NCBI GenBank assembly: GCA_014058105.1
Contig: JACGCM010001272.1
Location: 2,356,001 to 2,420,000 of the forward strand
Source of the DNA: Kingdonia uniflora
Lineage: Eukaryota > Streptophyta > Magnoliopsida > Ranunculales > Circaeasteraceae
Direction: 5' to 3'
DNA: 64,000 bases
Shown: positions 38,250 through 48,543 of the stretch, piece by piece
Numbering within the stretch: position 1 is the stretch's first letter
Layout of the letters: every line of letters starts with the position of its first letter
Translations under genes and position numbers: made by a program
Notes under the pieces: generated by a model
Told to the model about the DNA's origin: nothing
Databases searched by the model: none
The model's input: only the letters and a program-made list of their open reading frames with translations

Positions 38250-38895
38250 CTATAGGTAATACCCTAGACTTTCAGTTATGATGTCTATGAGTCCAAAGTT
38301 CATTATGTAATACTCTGTCAAGGAGATAAAATATCCTATCTCCCCCAATCTGACCATCGTACCACGAGTACAAGAGACCAAGTCTATCAGTTTCCTTTGG
38401 GCAACAATCATTAAGGAAGTCCTGAAAATCAGCAATTTAGATAGCAGAATGAGGTTTACCCCTTATTTTTTCAGAATTAGATATGATAGTATTAAAATCT
38501 CCATGGATTGACCATGGAAAGGGGCAACTCTTTAACTTTCTCAGTTTAATCCATAAGATTCTTTTCTCCACAATATTGCAACTAACATGTACAAAGGAAA
38601 TAACCATATCATCATAGTAAATAGTGACTTGTTGTCTAGAGGAGAAAATAATTTTAGGCATAGCCATAGCACTTCTCAAAAAAACCATAAGTTAGCAAGC
38701 TCCCCATCATCAACGACATTAACAATAGGAGTCCCACCGTAATTTCTCAACCTAAGTTTAGAAATGTTGTTCGAACTAGGCCTAATCTTAGGCTCAGCAA
38801 GGCAAATAAAATCATGATTAACTCTATCAACCAGTTTCCTTAAGTATATTCGGGTCCTTTTATTACCAAATCCCCTAATAATCCAAAATCTTTAT
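38250..38895 (-). pseudogene. LINE ORF2 endonuclease (EEP type)
   Basis: Apurinic-type endonuclease that nicks the target DNA. In broken minus-strand frames one sees the N-terminal WIIRGFGNKRT and DFICLAEPKI (metal-binding E region) near 38885-38780, then PWSIHGDFNTI with the conserved GDFN near 38510, and the C-terminal DLVSCTRGTMVRL / DRVLHNELWTHRH type region near 38400-38270. Stops in every frame. Confidence 0.75.
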
Positions 38896-38949
38896 TCATA
38901 ATATTTTGAGTTTGCTTTATTCTAATCCAAAAGGTCTAGTAGAGTCTGC

Positions 38950-39660
38950 GAGTTTCTTGACATATGTTCTCTTCTCTTTTATTAGGGAAAGCAAACTCAC
39001 CTTCAGTTTCAATAGACAAACTCTTTGTTGGATCCTCAACAACATGATCATGAGTTATATCAGCCCCATCAGATGAGATAAAGTCATCTCCACTAATATC
39101 TTCATGCTCATATGGATTAGAATCATTTTCAGTGTCTCCTTAATTTTTAGAGTGAAGAACACCCAAACCTGTAAAATGAACAACTTGATCCTTATGTAGT
39201 TTATTATCATTATTTTCACTGTCAGAGAGAAGCCCTTGCTGAGCATTATATGTATTAGTTTCATTGTTATCACCTGTATTTGGCTCTGAAGGGATAGAAG
39301 ATTGATGAGCAGCTGCTGGTACCGACTGCTTTGTAATATCCCCAGATTGAGTAGTTGCATTAATAGTTGTTTCTTAGTGCTTACTTGACTCCCCATTCTT
39401 TTTTCCCTTTGGCAAAACAATGGGGTTGGTTGAAGTTCCCACTAGTTTAATCATACCTAGAGAGTAAATTGGAGGAGATGACTCAAAGTTACCCCCCTTA
39501 TTACTGTCATTATTCTCTTCAGTATTAGCAGTATCTTTGTTCTTCCTTCCTTTCATTCTTATTCTTTACTTTCTTTTCCTTTTCCAATTTATTTTTTCCT
39601 TGGGTTGCTTTAACCTTGTCACTCGTCTCTAAAACATCCATATTTGGAGTTTGTTTTATT
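38950..39660 (-). pseudogene. LINE ORF1 C-terminal tail
   Basis: A low-complexity, Lys- then Asn/Ser/Glu-rich stretch on the minus strand (NKLEKEKKVKNKNERK, then NTEENNDSNKGGN, later NPYEHEDISGDDFISS). This composition and the place before the endonuclease are typical of the spacer after the zinc knuckle in plant L1 ORF1. No enzyme domain. Confidence 0.6.
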
Positions 39661-39676
39661 TCGTATCTAGAATAGG

Positions 39677-41128
39677 TGTCAGCACTACCTCGTGGTTATT
39701 CGTCGTCAGAGAGTGCATGTAAAGCGACTACAGCTGGACTGATACTGAACAGGTACGTGGGTTTGTACCTCTTCGCTTTAAAATACTCAAGCCGTTAGTA
39801 TTTTATAAAAGGTCAAAGGAATTATGTTATTTTGAAGAAAACAGATTTCTGTAAGAACGGATTTTTTTTTGTTAGAATAGACCCTATTCAAACAGACTTT
39901 TTTTTGTTCGAACATTTTACTCAAACCAATATTTCTTCGAATAGGATCTTTGGTTTTGTTCGAATATAGCTTTGTCTGTTCGAACAGACTTCGGGTTATC
40001 AGTTTTCTTATAAAATATAATTTTTCTATTTTTCTTTTTCACCTCTTCCAAAACCAATTTTTCTAGGGCTTGATATTTTAAAGAGAATAAATATTTCAAC
40101 GAGCGATTCAATGCGAAGTAAAACTCAAATTGAATTAATCAGAAATTTAAAAAACATAATCTTAAATTAAAAAAATTATGAGTTTTAAACTTAGATGCTT
40201 TGACGGGAGATTGAAGTGGGGTGTTACGAGAATGAGGAATTAATTGCGAGGAGTTCAATTAAAAGATAGGTAACCACGGGATGTGTTTATCGAGTCTATA
40301 AGTAATAAAATTCTTGTAATTTTGTTTTAATAGTAGATTTTTAGCTGTCGGGCGATTCGACAGCGACTTGTGGGTTTTTCTCCTAAGAAAGGTTTCCCAC
40401 AAGATTAAAATTGTTTGTTATTGTGCTTTTGATTCCTTACTACTTATCATATCTGTAGCGCCCCATTATTTTCTTCTTTGTATTTTCACTGATACTAATT
40501 ACTTAACTTGCCTTGGGTGTACCATAGTATGTTTTCTTAAGCTTTTGAATTTGGGGGAAAACTTAGTCAAAACCACCACCGTATTTCTCCCTAATTCTTC
40601 TCCATCTCTCTTTCTATCTCCTCCATCAACCCATAGCTTTAGAGACTCTGGTTTACGAGAATTATTACACTAAACTCCAAGTTCTCAATCGTGCCTATTT
40701 TCAGAGTGGGTTGGGTATTGTTTTCGTTGGGCATTGTTAGGTTATTCTTCGCTCCTTGTTTTTTAGCAATCTCCGAATTAAGGCAAATACCATTATTGCT
40801 CGCCATTGTTCTTTGATTAGAATAGTGTTTTAATTATAGATAATATGCCATGTTTAGTAGGTAATTGTACTCTTATATAATTACTGTTTGAGTAGGCTCG
40901 TTGTAATTGTTCCGTGACAATATTAATGTAGAATTTCATAGTTTGCTATACAATCATTTTTGGAACCCATTATACTAGTTGTGCTAGACTTAACATGAGC
41001 ATATCAGTAAAACCAATTTAGTGAGGAGTTGCTTTTGTGGTTATATATATAGTACTATAATAGTTTCTTTTATGATCAACAGTAAAAGGCATAATCTAAG
41101 GATTTATAGCCTAGGGCAGACTTGTATA

Positions 41129-41177
<49 letters not shown>

Positions 41178-42629
41178 GCATATATGTTCAGTAAAAGGCA
41201 GACTTTGTGTAGGTATATATATATATATTTTAGTGTATAAGATAACTTGTAACGTTATTAATTATGCCCATGTCCATATCAATAGTATTGGTAATAGTAA
41301 TTGGTGCCCTCATGTTTAGCCTTTTAAATTATAGATGTTCAAGTTGGACTTTGATGTTAATCAAGGGGGTACTAAGCATAAACCTAAATATGTGTAAGTG
41401 TCAAGAGATGTATTTGACTATTGGCTTAACTTAACCACGATTATGGGACTTTACTGATATAACCTTTATTAACTTGAGGTAGACAGATCATTGATAGTTA
41501 GAGTATAATATCATCTACAGAGTCCTCACTCCTATATTTGTGATGGTAGAAAGGTCATTGAGCATAAGATCGCCAATCATATGATATAGTCTCATTGCCT
41601 ATAGAGCAAGAACAGATAGGCCATTTTGGTTGAGTGTCAGTCTCTTAAATTATTCATGCATAGGAGAACTTATAATCATGTACACAGTAGGGCTATGTTG
41701 TCAGGGTCCTTGGGTTCGAGTCCCTAAACAAAATATTTGGTAACTGTTTATCAGTGCCCCAGAGTTGAAAGTCCATAAATTATTTCCCTGTTACTTCTCG
41801 GCTGCATGCTACGCGAGCATCCCGTGGGCTTAGATCCCTGAAAGTGAAAATAAATTAGGCTTTAAACCTGTAGGTTGAAAATCCTTGACCACCTTGATCC
41901 GATGATTTCCCGCTAATTTCGGGCTCACTAAAAAGAAATCCGCCAATCCCTGACTCAATAATAAGGGATACGCTTCTGTTGAGGACAGAAGGGTATGAGA
42001 GTGTGGTCCCACTGAATTAAAAGTGACCCTGTATACATCGTCTGTTAGTTATCCCCCATACCTAATAACACTCTATAACTACTTTATAATACCGGTTGGC
42101 GCCGACGCTTGAAAACAACATTAATAATTGAACCTCATCTTCTCAGTAAGCATTACATCATATATATATATATATATAATATTATATCACACTAGTATTT
42201 ATGTATTATATCGGTCTGTCATGTTCAGTAACTGGTAATAATTGTGCTTGTTGATGCCCTGTGCGCTATACTTTTTTACAGGAGGTCGAACACGGTAGGA
42301 TTTTGCCTAGTGAGGCTTGGTTGATCATTTTTGAAATTCTTTGGAGTTCTTTGAATCGCTGAGCTATCGTAGGGTATTTATGATATTTTTATTTCATATT
42401 TCAGTGTCATAGTCTTATTCTCGTTTGTAGAGTTTGTTAAGAATATTATTCAATTTATTCATTTAATTTATATTTGAGTTTTTCAGCTGCGTTTCTTTAG
42501 TAAGTAGATGTAGTTATTTTCTTTAGAAATATATTACATCTATGGGGTTCATCCGTGGGATGCCCGACTTATTAAGCCTTAGGATTTGCTTAATGATTTT
42601 TATCAGAAAGCGGATTTTGGTGCGTGACA
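39677..42629. mobile_element. LTR-like insertion (probable solo LTR, 2.95 kb) in LINE ORF1
   Basis: The left end TGTCAGCACTACC and the inverted right end TGTCACGCACCAAA look like the short inverted ends of an LTR. No coding region of a retrotransposon lies between. Length and composition (TTCGAA-rich start, CT-rich leader near 40580-40625, microsatellite) would fit a solo LTR of a chromovirus such as Tekay, but I did not confirm the family. The five bases on each side (ATAGG and ATATC) do not match well, so the borders or the solo-LTR reading may be off. Confidence 0.5.
41129..41175. repeat. (TA)n microsatellite
   Basis: An uninterrupted TA repeat of about 22 units inside the LTR-like block. 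It is a hairpin-forming and length-variable tract. Confidence 0.95.
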
Positions 42630-42639
42630 ATATCAACTT

Positions 42640-43600
42640 GAACTAGGTTAGAACTTAACAATTAGTTTAAAGGATTATCAACCCTTTCAATTTTGACCTA
42701 AATTACTCAAAATCAGTTAATCTCAATTAGTCAAAAAATTTAGTCTCCATGGCAATTTAATAGCTTTACAGTCATAAACAATATGTTCAACTATTTTGCA
42801 ATGAGAACAAAACTTAGGGGGGGTCAGGAATTTGTACCCCTTGTAATATTTTCATTCCTTTACCTTCAAGAGTAATTGTGCTAGGTATAGGCTTAGAAAA
42901 ACCAATCTCCACTAGCACACTAGCAAAGAAATCGAAGTCTTTGTTTCTAGTAGAGTTATCCACTCTTATAAGAATACCTATTGCTTTCCCCATAGTCATT
43001 AAGTTATGAATAGACCAAAACTCAAGAGGGAGTTTAGGAAATCTTATCCAACACACAGCACATATATTTCTATGATTATCTGGATTTAATCTTCTAGACC
43101 ATTGGAGAAGTCTCATAGGTTACCTTTCAATAAACCATGTTCCACCGAGCCAGACCTTCTTCTTATCCTCCTTATTATCTAGCCTGATAACAAAGAAGCC
43201 TTTGCCAATGGCAATGAATTTGCAGAAGCCTCTTCTTATCCTCCTTATTATCTAGGTTAGATAGTGCCTACAGTTAAATTAATCTCCTCCAATGTGATAC
43301 TAAGCATAGGAAGCTTCCCTATAAGATTGAATTTGAAATAATCTACTTCCTTCTGAATATTAACCTGAGAAAGAGGTACCAATGTTCTATCTCCTACCAA
43401 AGTAGGGTTTGGAATAAGATCCAATGAAATCGAATTTGGTTTAGTTCCCTTGACCTTATCTTCATAAGATTGCAGAGTTTTTTGAGTCTCTGACAAACCT
43501 TTCCCATCAACATTGTTTGTAGTATAAGTAACATCAGGGATTTTACCATAGAGACAAGCATTGCCATCTAAAAACCTGATTGTTACACGAGTCTACCGTC
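42640..43600 (-). pseudogene. LINE ORF1: DUF4283 and CCHC zinc knuckle
   Basis: Nucleic-acid-binding ORF1 of the old LINE. 43496-43257 reads SETQKTLQSYEDKV and later FNLIGKLPMLSITLEEIN, the start of DUF4283. After a stop and a frame change it continues with GKGFFVIRLDNKEDKKKVW and GGTWFIE, then 43116-42814 (MRLLQWSRRLNPDNHRN, CWIRFPKLPLEFWS, MGKAIGILIRVD), followed by the knuckle FCSHCKIVEHIVYDC near 42815-42770. A small direct duplication (CTTCTTATCCTCCTTATTAT at about 43157 and 43229) lies in the middle. Not functional. Confidence 0.78.
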
Positions 43601-44000
43601 GATTTCAAACCATCTTTTTCTCCCATCCCCATGAAGCCCCAAGGGCAGAAAATCTTTAGATTTGGATCAATCATTCATCTAAATCTTTGATATTTGATCG
43701 TTAATGCTCTAGTATTTGTTCTCTTCAAAATCAGACTCGCTAATTCTTTCAAAAGAGATAATCGAGAGAAATTAAAGAAATTTGGGTGAGATTGAAACCC
43801 TAGAACGATGAAATTCGGTGAATTTTGAACTCCAAAATTGTGAAATCAAGCTCTAGAGATTTTACTCAATTTGATTGACAAATATCGAATACGATCGTGA
43901 TTGAAGCAGCGCTTATATCGAACCGTCAGTGTTCTCAAATTTGTTTCTGGAGATCGAATGGCCAATGAGCTATGTAATAATAATAAATGAACCCTGAACC

Positions 44001-44014
44001 ATCAAAATTGAAAT
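44001..44014. repeat. Candidate LINE target-site duplication, right copy
   Basis: ATCAAAATTGAAAT, identical to 5404-5417, placed directly upstream of the LINE 5' leader. Confidence 0.5.
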
Positions 44015-44129
44015 TAGTACCTGATCAACTAGAGGTACTCGACGAGGTTCCAGGTGGTCTTTAGTGCACTCTTTTTTCAAAAACAAAATAATAATAACTT
44101 GGGTGTCCAGTTTTTCATGACCACCCCAT

Positions 44130-45551
44130 ATGGTTTTAATTTTCCAGGACCATCATCAACCAGCAGAGGTCAGGCCAAATCTGGTTTCTGGCTCTGATGA
44201 TCCCTTTCCAGATCTAGGAGTCTTGCGGCTGGGCGCGAACGTGGATCTCTGGTTCGAACCATGGATTCCTGGAATTCGTTTCGGTAGACCAGCGGGCCCT
44301 ACCCCGCTGCACCGCCCCTTCACTTGGGTCGCCGATCTGATCTGCCCTACGAACCGTTATTGGCATACAGCACGGATTTGTTCCATTTTCCATGATGACA
44401 TTGTTGAGCTTATTTTAGCTATTCCGCTGAGTAGATACCCTGCAAAGGACACCCTCAGATGGAAGCAGGAAAAAAATGGCATCCTCATGGTGGATTCAAT
44501 TGGGGCTTACTGCACCCAATGCCATGCCATGTCAATACATAATCAATTGGGGCTTACTGCACCCAACTCGGACAGGGATCATGATGGATTCATTTGGAGT
44601 ACTATTTTGAAGATGAAGGTGCCTGCCCGCCTACAGCTCTTCCTATGGAAAGCCATCCAAGACGGTCTGCCCACTAAATTTAGGCTCTGGCATGGAAACG
44701 AGAGTTGGGATACAAACTGCCCCAGATGTGGAGTTGAGACTGAGACAGCCTCGCACGCCCTTTTTTCCTGTACTAAGATCCAAGATATCTGGTCGCAATC
44801 CGAGCTTCAGCTTGACTTCGACAACTGGAATTTTTTGGACTCTGTTAGCAAGATCATTCTCCGGTGCTACCAGATTTATGGCGGAATGATCGGTCTGTCG
44901 GATTTTTGTTGCAAGCTCAGCTCCATTATGTACGTTGTTTGGATTACTAGAAACGAGCTTATTTTTGAGCAAAAGTGCACTCACCCTGGGGAGGCTCTCA
45001 AACGGGCAAAGTTCTACACCTCCCCCCAAACTAAGGAACACACCACCCCTCCTCTCTTAGCTGCCCCACCTGCGGGAAAAGTTGGCTGGCATACCATCTA
45101 TGTGGATGCCGCCTGGACTCGGCCTGACAATCCAGGGGGTACAGGTTTTATTATTGAATCCTTTAGTAATTCTATTTTTTGTGCAGGGCATGACACCACT
45201 CGAGCTGCAGACCCCGAAGAGGCTGAGGCCATCTCAGTGATCCGAGGGATGGAGGCGGCGCACGGACTTGGGCTCGACCGGGTGCTCCTCATTACAGACT
45301 GCCAGAGACTTGTTAGAGCTTTTCATGAGTGCTCGGATGACCTCTCTTGGGGGGCGCTTACGCTTGCACCTGACATGCGTGCTCTCGCATCTCAGTTCCT
45401 TGATTTTCAGTTTGAATATGTTCAACGTTCGCTAAATTTTGTTGCCCATTCTCTAGCGGTTAGGGGAGTCTGTTCCCCTCCTTTTGTATGCTCGAAGCCC
45501 GATGAGGTTTCTTTATTTGTAAATCCTCTTTGTTCTCGCCTTCGGGCGTGA
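44130..45551 (+). CDS. LINE ORF2 C-terminus (zf-RVT and RNase H), open 473-codon frame
   Basis: Remnant of the retrotransposon protein, not a host gene. The first 11 codons come from flanking DNA; LINE sequence starts at codon 11-12. Then GANVDLWFEPWIPG (post-RT W..D.W motif), a zf-RVT domain at about residues 145-220 (KMKVPARLQLFLWKAIQDG, then CPRCGVETETASHALFSC with C-C-H-C ligands), the WITRNELIFEQ spacer, and an RNase H of the RVT_3 type at about residues 320-450 (YVDAAWTR, ADPEEAEAISVIRGM, LLITDCQRLV, RSLNFVAHSLA), which keeps the expected acidic residues. The stop is at 45549-45551, before the A tail. Without endonuclease and RT it cannot move itself; expression is doubtful. Confidence 0.85.
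   Translation: MVLIFQDHHQPAEVRPNLVSGSDDPFPDLGVLRLGANVDLWFEPWIPGIRFGRPAGPTPLHRPFTWVADLICPTNRYWHTARICSIFHDDIVELILAIPLSRYPAKDTLRWKQEKNGILMVDSIGAYCTQCHAMSIHNQLGLTAPNSDRDHDGFIWSTILKMKVPARLQLFLWKAIQDGLPTKFRLWHGNESWDTNCPRCGVETETASHALFSCTKIQDIWSQSELQLDFDNWNFLDSVSKIILRCYQIYGGMIGLSDFCCKLSSIMYVVWITRNELIFEQKCTHPGEALKRAKFYTSPQTKEHTTPPLLAAPPAGKVGWHTIYVDAAWTRPDNPGGTGFIIESFSNSIFCAGHDTTRAADPEEAEAISVIRGMEAAHGLGLDRVLLITDCQRLVRAFHECSDDLSWGALTLAPDMRALASQFLDFQFEYVQRSLNFVAHSLAVRGVCSPPFVCSKPDEVSLFVNPLCSRLRA
44147..44161. repeat. Target-site duplication of second LINE, left copy
   Basis: GGACCATCATCAACC, a perfect 15-bp match to 45586-45600. Confidence 0.93.
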
Positions 45552-45585
45552 GCTTTCTGTTATGGTATTTTGCTTTCAAAAAAAA
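44162..45585 (+). mobile_element. 5'-truncated LINE copy with 15-bp target duplication
   Basis: The insert spans 1,424 bp between perfect GGACCATCATCAACC repeats and ends in a short A tract (45578-45585). It holds only the last third of a LINE ORF2, as expected from incomplete reverse transcription. G+C content is clearly higher than in the surroundings. The perfect duplication and unbroken reading frame point to a recent insertion, and its sequence is distinct from the old LINE around it. Confidence 0.93.
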
Positions 45586-45600
45586 GGACCATCATCAACC
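45586..45600. repeat. Target-site duplication of second LINE, right copy
   Basis: GGACCATCATCAACC directly after the A tract. Confidence 0.93.
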
Positions 45601-47049
45601 TACAAAAATTGGTTTGGACAACTCTTCATCGATTCTAGAGCAACCCAAACTCTAGCCTATCACCTAATACAGTAGTATTATCTTTATGTTCATCGAAATA
45701 ACAACAATATCTAAAGCTAACAAATGCGATTAAGGCCTTATCCTTGTCTTGGTTATGTAAAAGTTTTCAATGTTTAAAGAAAGATTATTTGCAAAATCCG
45801 TGTGCTTAAGGCTATAGAAAATAGTTTTACCCTGACAAAGATGCCCATGGCCTATGCCCGGTCTGGCTCAGCCTATATAGCCTCTATAAACTGCATTCAA
45901 TAGGTTTGGGGTTTAAACTCAAAGATGCTTGGCTTGAAACCCTTTTATACATGTTCCCTTGGGAAGAATCCCGGATAATACTACTCACCTGACCTCATAA
46001 TATCTTGTTCCAGATGAAGAATAAGATTAGGGAGAGAAATAGCTTAGACTTAAGCACACAAATTTTGATTAACATGATTACATCAATTTTCTCATGGGAT
46101 TCCTTGTAGAGGAAATCATTATGAGTAACTAGACGTTTTAGGTGCAAATGCCATGCTAAATGAGTACACTAAACTTTAGAAACTCGATTTCGTTACGTAT
46201 GTTAGGGCATCTTATCCATATTGTCTAAAATGTAGTGCTAACACCCTTTCCAGAAAATCCGACTCATAGCCCAATAGTAGTTGGAATTTAGCGATAACTT
46301 AAGAAATGGGGTTTCATTTTGAAATAACAAATTTAGGACCCCAGCCTGTCAAACATTTAGTTGAAATATCACTGGAAACTGTAAGTTCCAGACTTAAGAA
46401 TGGTAATCTTATGTTCCAGACAAAATATCAGCATAGTTCATTTTCAAAAACAAAGAAAACCAAAAATTTCGTGAATTAATAAATCATTCTCTAAACGGCC
46501 TAGTGCCTACTTAGTCGTAGTCGTAGACGTAGACATATTCTATCAGATTATTGTATTAAGGGTGCTTTATACGTCAACTTTGATTAGTATTTGTTTAAGC
46601 ATCCGTAAACTTTGGTTCTAACTGTTAAAGATATTATTCTTTCTTACAAAAATAATTTCAGGGTGACCTTGATGACCCTAAAGAACACAGGACCACTTCT
46701 AGCTAATACAGTGATGATTTTGGTCACCATAGTTTTCATTTGCATCACACAATCACATGCTGCGTGACACGGCAAAATATACTTTTGCACTAAAATTAGA
46801 CAAATGCACCAGTACTCATGATCATTTAGATTTAGGGTTCTGGATGCCTCCAATATTTTCCTCATAATTGTGCTTCATCTTTTGTAGATTTTACAAATAT
46901 TTCTTCAAGGAAAAAATTGCTTCAGGTTAAAATTAGCTCTACCTGTCGATGACAAACAACATCTTCTCATCATGTCCAGGGGAGTTTTTATCGTAAACGC
47001 ACAGAAGCGCTCGAGTCCTGCCAACACTGAATAAACCCAATACTCATCT

Positions 47050-47215
47050 GAACATGTTTTCTGCACTTGGATATGCATGATTTTTTTTCATCAGAACAAA
47101 TAACCACACTCATGTTTTTTTTTTAAAGCATGTTCCGCACTAGTATATATGTTTTTTCATGCGAACATATGTCCTTACTCCGATATGTGCATTCTTTCAT
47201 CAGAACATATTTCCG
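47050..47215. repeat. Degenerate ~40-bp tandem repeat
   Basis: Units begin GAACAT or CATGTTCC at about 47050, 47094, 47128, 47163 and 47203, with shared elements GCACT.GGATATG, a T-rich run and CATCAGAACA. Spacing varies from about 35 to 44 bp. Confidence 0.5.
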
Positions 47216-48205
47216 GCCGACACTACCTGTAAGCCCTGTGCGAAAATACAAAGGGGCCAACTATGCCAAGTCAACATCAGATGTCCTATTTACTGAAGAT
47301 TTTTTTTCTTCTCTTTAGGTCAAAACTTTTTTTTACTTGGGCCTTTTTTCCCTTTGGACCCTATGCGGTCGCACACCCCAAGGGCCAGAGAGCGTCTGCA
47401 AGCTCATCCTTCGCTGGAGCGAGGGAGCGAGCGTGTGGATATCATTAGGTAGAATTTATAGATTCTGGTACGTAGTACTTAAATAAGGCATTTATACAAG
47501 CAATAAAGACACACCAATGCATCTCTCATTTAACTCCAAACAAACAGCTTCTTAAATTCCTTTTTCTGTCACAACTCATAGACCTACCAAAACTCTTTTC
47601 AACTTATAATCCATTTCTACACCACATACTGATCTTCTATTCTTAGATCACAAAATTCTCTAACCGTATGAACATGGCATGTTTGGCTCCACAGTCAAGT
47701 TTTAATCACAAAAGTTCACACATTGAGTGCACGAAACTACGTCTGACTATTATACCGTGATTTGACAGAACATCTCCGCCATAATTTTTCCCTTCAAGCT
47801 CTCTATAAGAGTAGACCAGCACCAACACAAATTAATGTAAATTTACGAACGTGAAAGCTAGATTCGTATTTGATTTAACACTAAGTAATTAATTAGATCT
47901 CTACTAAGGTTAATTTAGAGAAAGAATGGACTCATTCATAAACAAAACAACTTACTAACTATTACCCTTTAATAAAATACATAGGGACACTAATTCTAAT
48001 TTAAATAGAATTCTAATTAAATTAAATATTATGATCTTTTACCTTGCGTTGGTTAAATGCAAATCTCTTAAATCTACTTAGTAATCTCAAGTAAAAGAGA
48101 CTTAAATTAAAATAACATAAATAAAAACAATGCGTCGACAAATAAAACATGACATTCCTTATACTTGAAATAGTATACTATATTATACAGGAAATTAGAT
48201 TGACC

Positions 48206-48229
48206 ACATATATATATATATATATATAT
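48206..48229. repeat. (TA)n microsatellite
   Basis: About twelve uninterrupted TA units, 0.3 kb past the end of the GRAS gene. Confidence 0.95.
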
Positions 48230-48543
48230 TTAAAAGCTTTAATAATAATAAAAATTCATAAGAACATGGCATGTTTGGATGCAAAAAGTCAGCATTACCC
48301 ATTATAATTGTATAAGTTTGTAAGCCTGTTTTGATGCAAAACCAAAAACAAAATTCACACATGCAGAGCACAGGAGTTGTCGAAATCGAAATAGTTAAAT
48401 TACTATTAGCTTTGTAACCAAGCATCTCCACTCGCTCTTGCTTGTTTGTGGCTTATAAACACCAAATTATGAAAGCTACATCAAGATAATAATATATAAA
48501 GGGTCATATAATATGTTGATAATACAAGGACAATTTGGTCATT

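Larger units (their letters stand above)
5418..44000 (-). mobile_element. Old L1-type LINE interrupted by nested insertions
   Basis: Reading right to left on the minus strand, the parts appear in proper L1 order: 5' leader (about 43640-44000), ORF1 with DUF4283 and a CCHC knuckle (43600-42640), ORF1 tail (39660-38950), endonuclease (38890-38250), RT (37800-35400), then zf-RVT and RNase H (6633-5529). Large insertions split it: an LTR-like block at 39677-42629, a hAT-like element at 36256-36956, and gypsy element A at 6634-35199. Without them the LINE is about 6.3 kb, normal for plant L1. It carries many stops and frameshifts, so it is dead. Matching 14-bp repeats at 5404 and 44001 are its likely target duplication. 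Confidence 0.8.
45601..48543. other. Intergenic region downstream of the GRAS gene
   Basis: No convincing gene. ORFs here are 60-78 codons without domains. Visible structure: a degenerate repeat of about 40 bp at 47050-47215, a GAACATGGCATGTTTGG repeat at about 47669 and 48262, and a (TA)n tract at 48206-48229. The part nearest the GRAS gene should include its 3' UTR. Confidence 0.5.

Noticed and set aside
41122..41319. Small ORF starting in the (TA)n tract
   Set aside because: The frame is produced by the microsatellite (alternating Ile/Tyr); no conserved part.
41690..41740. GGGTTCGAGTCCC resembling a tRNA or SINE B box
   Set aside because: No matching A box at the right distance and no cloverleaf could be folded by eye.
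44130..45551. 473-codon frame as a host gene
   Set aside because: zf-RVT plus RVT_3 RNase H, A tail and flanking 15-bp duplications show it is a LINE fragment; the first codons are flanking DNA.
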